A DNA stretch of 23,047 nucleotides from a virus. Shown piece after piece: positions 22,429-23,047 of this stretch; the first letter of the stretch is position 1; each line of letters opens with the position of its first letter. The position numbers were made by a program, and so were the translations under genes. Below the pieces are notes generated by a model. The model was given only the letters and a program-made list of their open reading frames with translations. It was not told the origin of the DNA and did not search any database. Location: positions 1 to 23,047 of IMG/VR virus record IMGVR_UViG_3300000115_000209; one strand, given 5' to 3'.

Positions 22429-23047
22429 TGATTACGGTTATACCTATATTTAAAGACCCTTACTTACACCCTTTACACGAAAACAATGGATTATCAGCTT
22501 TATGGTGTCAAGAAGATACCAATGTTGAATCATTCTTTATAATAGAACATCATCCTGATTCAGATAAAATGATGGAAGATTACAAATGGTTAGATGAAGA
22601 ATTGGTTATGACACCTGATAAAAAACTATTGAATCATTTCTATGAATTTAAATATGTAGTGGATATAAACTTTCTGCATTGGAATAAAACTGGTAAACCA
22701 TTTGACAATAATGTTCGTAACAATGCAATAGATTTCTTGGGTAACAAGTTCTACAATGTTAAAAAACTTAACGAAATAGTACCTTTAATCAAACATAAAG
22801 AGTATTGCAGTGAAGTGTATGAGAAGATGTCTATACCACATACAGGTGAGAATGAGGATTATATGAGAGATGTTATTAAAGCATTTACCTCAATTGAAAA
22901 GAATGGAATCAAAGTATCAGATGATGTATGTGACATATTTGATATGAGAGTTAAGAAACATATATCGAATGGTAAACTATATAGTAATTACAATCTATGG
23001 ACAACAACAGGTCGTCCAAGTAATTCATTTGGTTCAGTTAACTTTGC
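22428..23047 (+). CDS. Family A (Pol I-like) DNA polymerase, N-terminal part (cut by window end)
   Basis: The frame is open from ATG 22428 (the first ATG after an in-frame TAG at 22419) to the end, giving 206 residues. The last residues, YNLWTTTGRPSNSFGSVNFA (187-206), match the family A polymerase stretch around T-x-T-G-R-x-S-S...P-N-x-Q-N that precedes the palm. The first ~150 residues have an Asp/Glu-containing start (DPYLHPLHENN...) and VVDINFLHWN, which could be a reduced exonuclease-like domain, but no complete catalytic set is visible. T4 and its close kin use family B polymerase, so this is a notable difference. No SD precedes ATG 22428; ATGATG at 22569 is the next in-frame Met. The palm motifs that would confirm the call are beyond the window. 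Confidence 0.72.
   Translation, partial: MITVIPIFKDPYLHPLHENNGLSALWCQEDTNVESFFIIEHHPDSDKMMEDYKWLDEELVMTPDKKLLNHFYEFKYVVDINFLHWNKTGKPFDNNVRNNAIDFLGNKFYNVKKLNEIVPLIKHKEYCSEVYEKMSIPHTGENEDYMRDVIKAFTSIEKNGIKVSDDVCDIFDMRVKKHISNGKLYSNYNLWTTTGRPSNSFGSVNF

Noticed and set aside
1-23047. tRNA, insertion sequence, integrase or attachment site
   Set aside because: The gaps are too short and show no cloverleaf, inverted-repeat pair with transposase, or direct repeat that would support one.

Overview
The window is a tightly packed, AT-rich stretch in which every supported gene lies on the + strand. It is the virion-structure region of a contractile-tailed, T4-like (myovirus) phage. The anchors are a gp23-type major capsid protein with a gp22-type acidic scaffold, a gp15-type tail terminator, a gp18-type sheath, a gp19-type tube, a gp26-type baseplate protein, a long tape measure and large baseplate proteins. 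It is divergent from T4: the head genes are mixed with an actin-fold ATPase and a ribosomal protein bS21 homologue, a GH108 lysozyme and an Hc1 histone-like protein sit in the tail module, and the first gene after the baseplate cluster looks like a family A (Pol I-like) DNA polymerase, whereas T4 uses family B. Promoter-proximal genes mostly carry good Shine-Dalgarno (SD) sites (GGAG/AGGAG), so the host reads SD signals. The host itself cannot be named from this sequence.

Layout: (1) 1-2372, the 3' end of an unknown gene, then an actin-like ATPase, a Lys-rich protein and bS21, with the last three overlapping. (2) 2373-5358, a structured leader, acidic scaffold, major capsid protein and a strong terminator. 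(3) 5366-8320, a promoter-like box, then neck/connector proteins and the gp15-like tail completion protein. (4) 8346-11385, three short units: a small coiled-coil protein, the sheath with its terminator, and the tube with its terminator. (5) 11390-13114, GH108 lysozyme, H1-like protein, gp26-like protein and a downstream out-of-frame gp51-like segment that may be reached by programmed frameshifting. (6) 13129-22382, a 9 kb coupled operon of tape measure, repeat-bearing baseplate tube-cap-like protein, LysM-like wedge protein and a 1016-residue hub-like protein. (7) 22409-end, a promoter-like box and the start of the polymerase gene, cut by the window edge.

Shared logic: eight copies of an AT-rich box close to ATATATTTATATATGA stand upstream of the transcription units, and intrinsic terminators follow the capsid, sheath and tube genes, the highest-copy virion proteins. 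By eye, the words GATC, ACGT and ACAGT/ACTGT are completely absent on both strands, while ACGGT/ACCGT is common. All 25 Thr-Val dipeptides checked are written ACG-GTN or ACC-GTN, never ACA/ACT-GTN. This looks like strong selection against particular sites and is the most unexpected signal in the window. No tRNA, CRISPR array, insertion sequence or attachment site was recognised, and no gap between genes exceeds about 150 bases.
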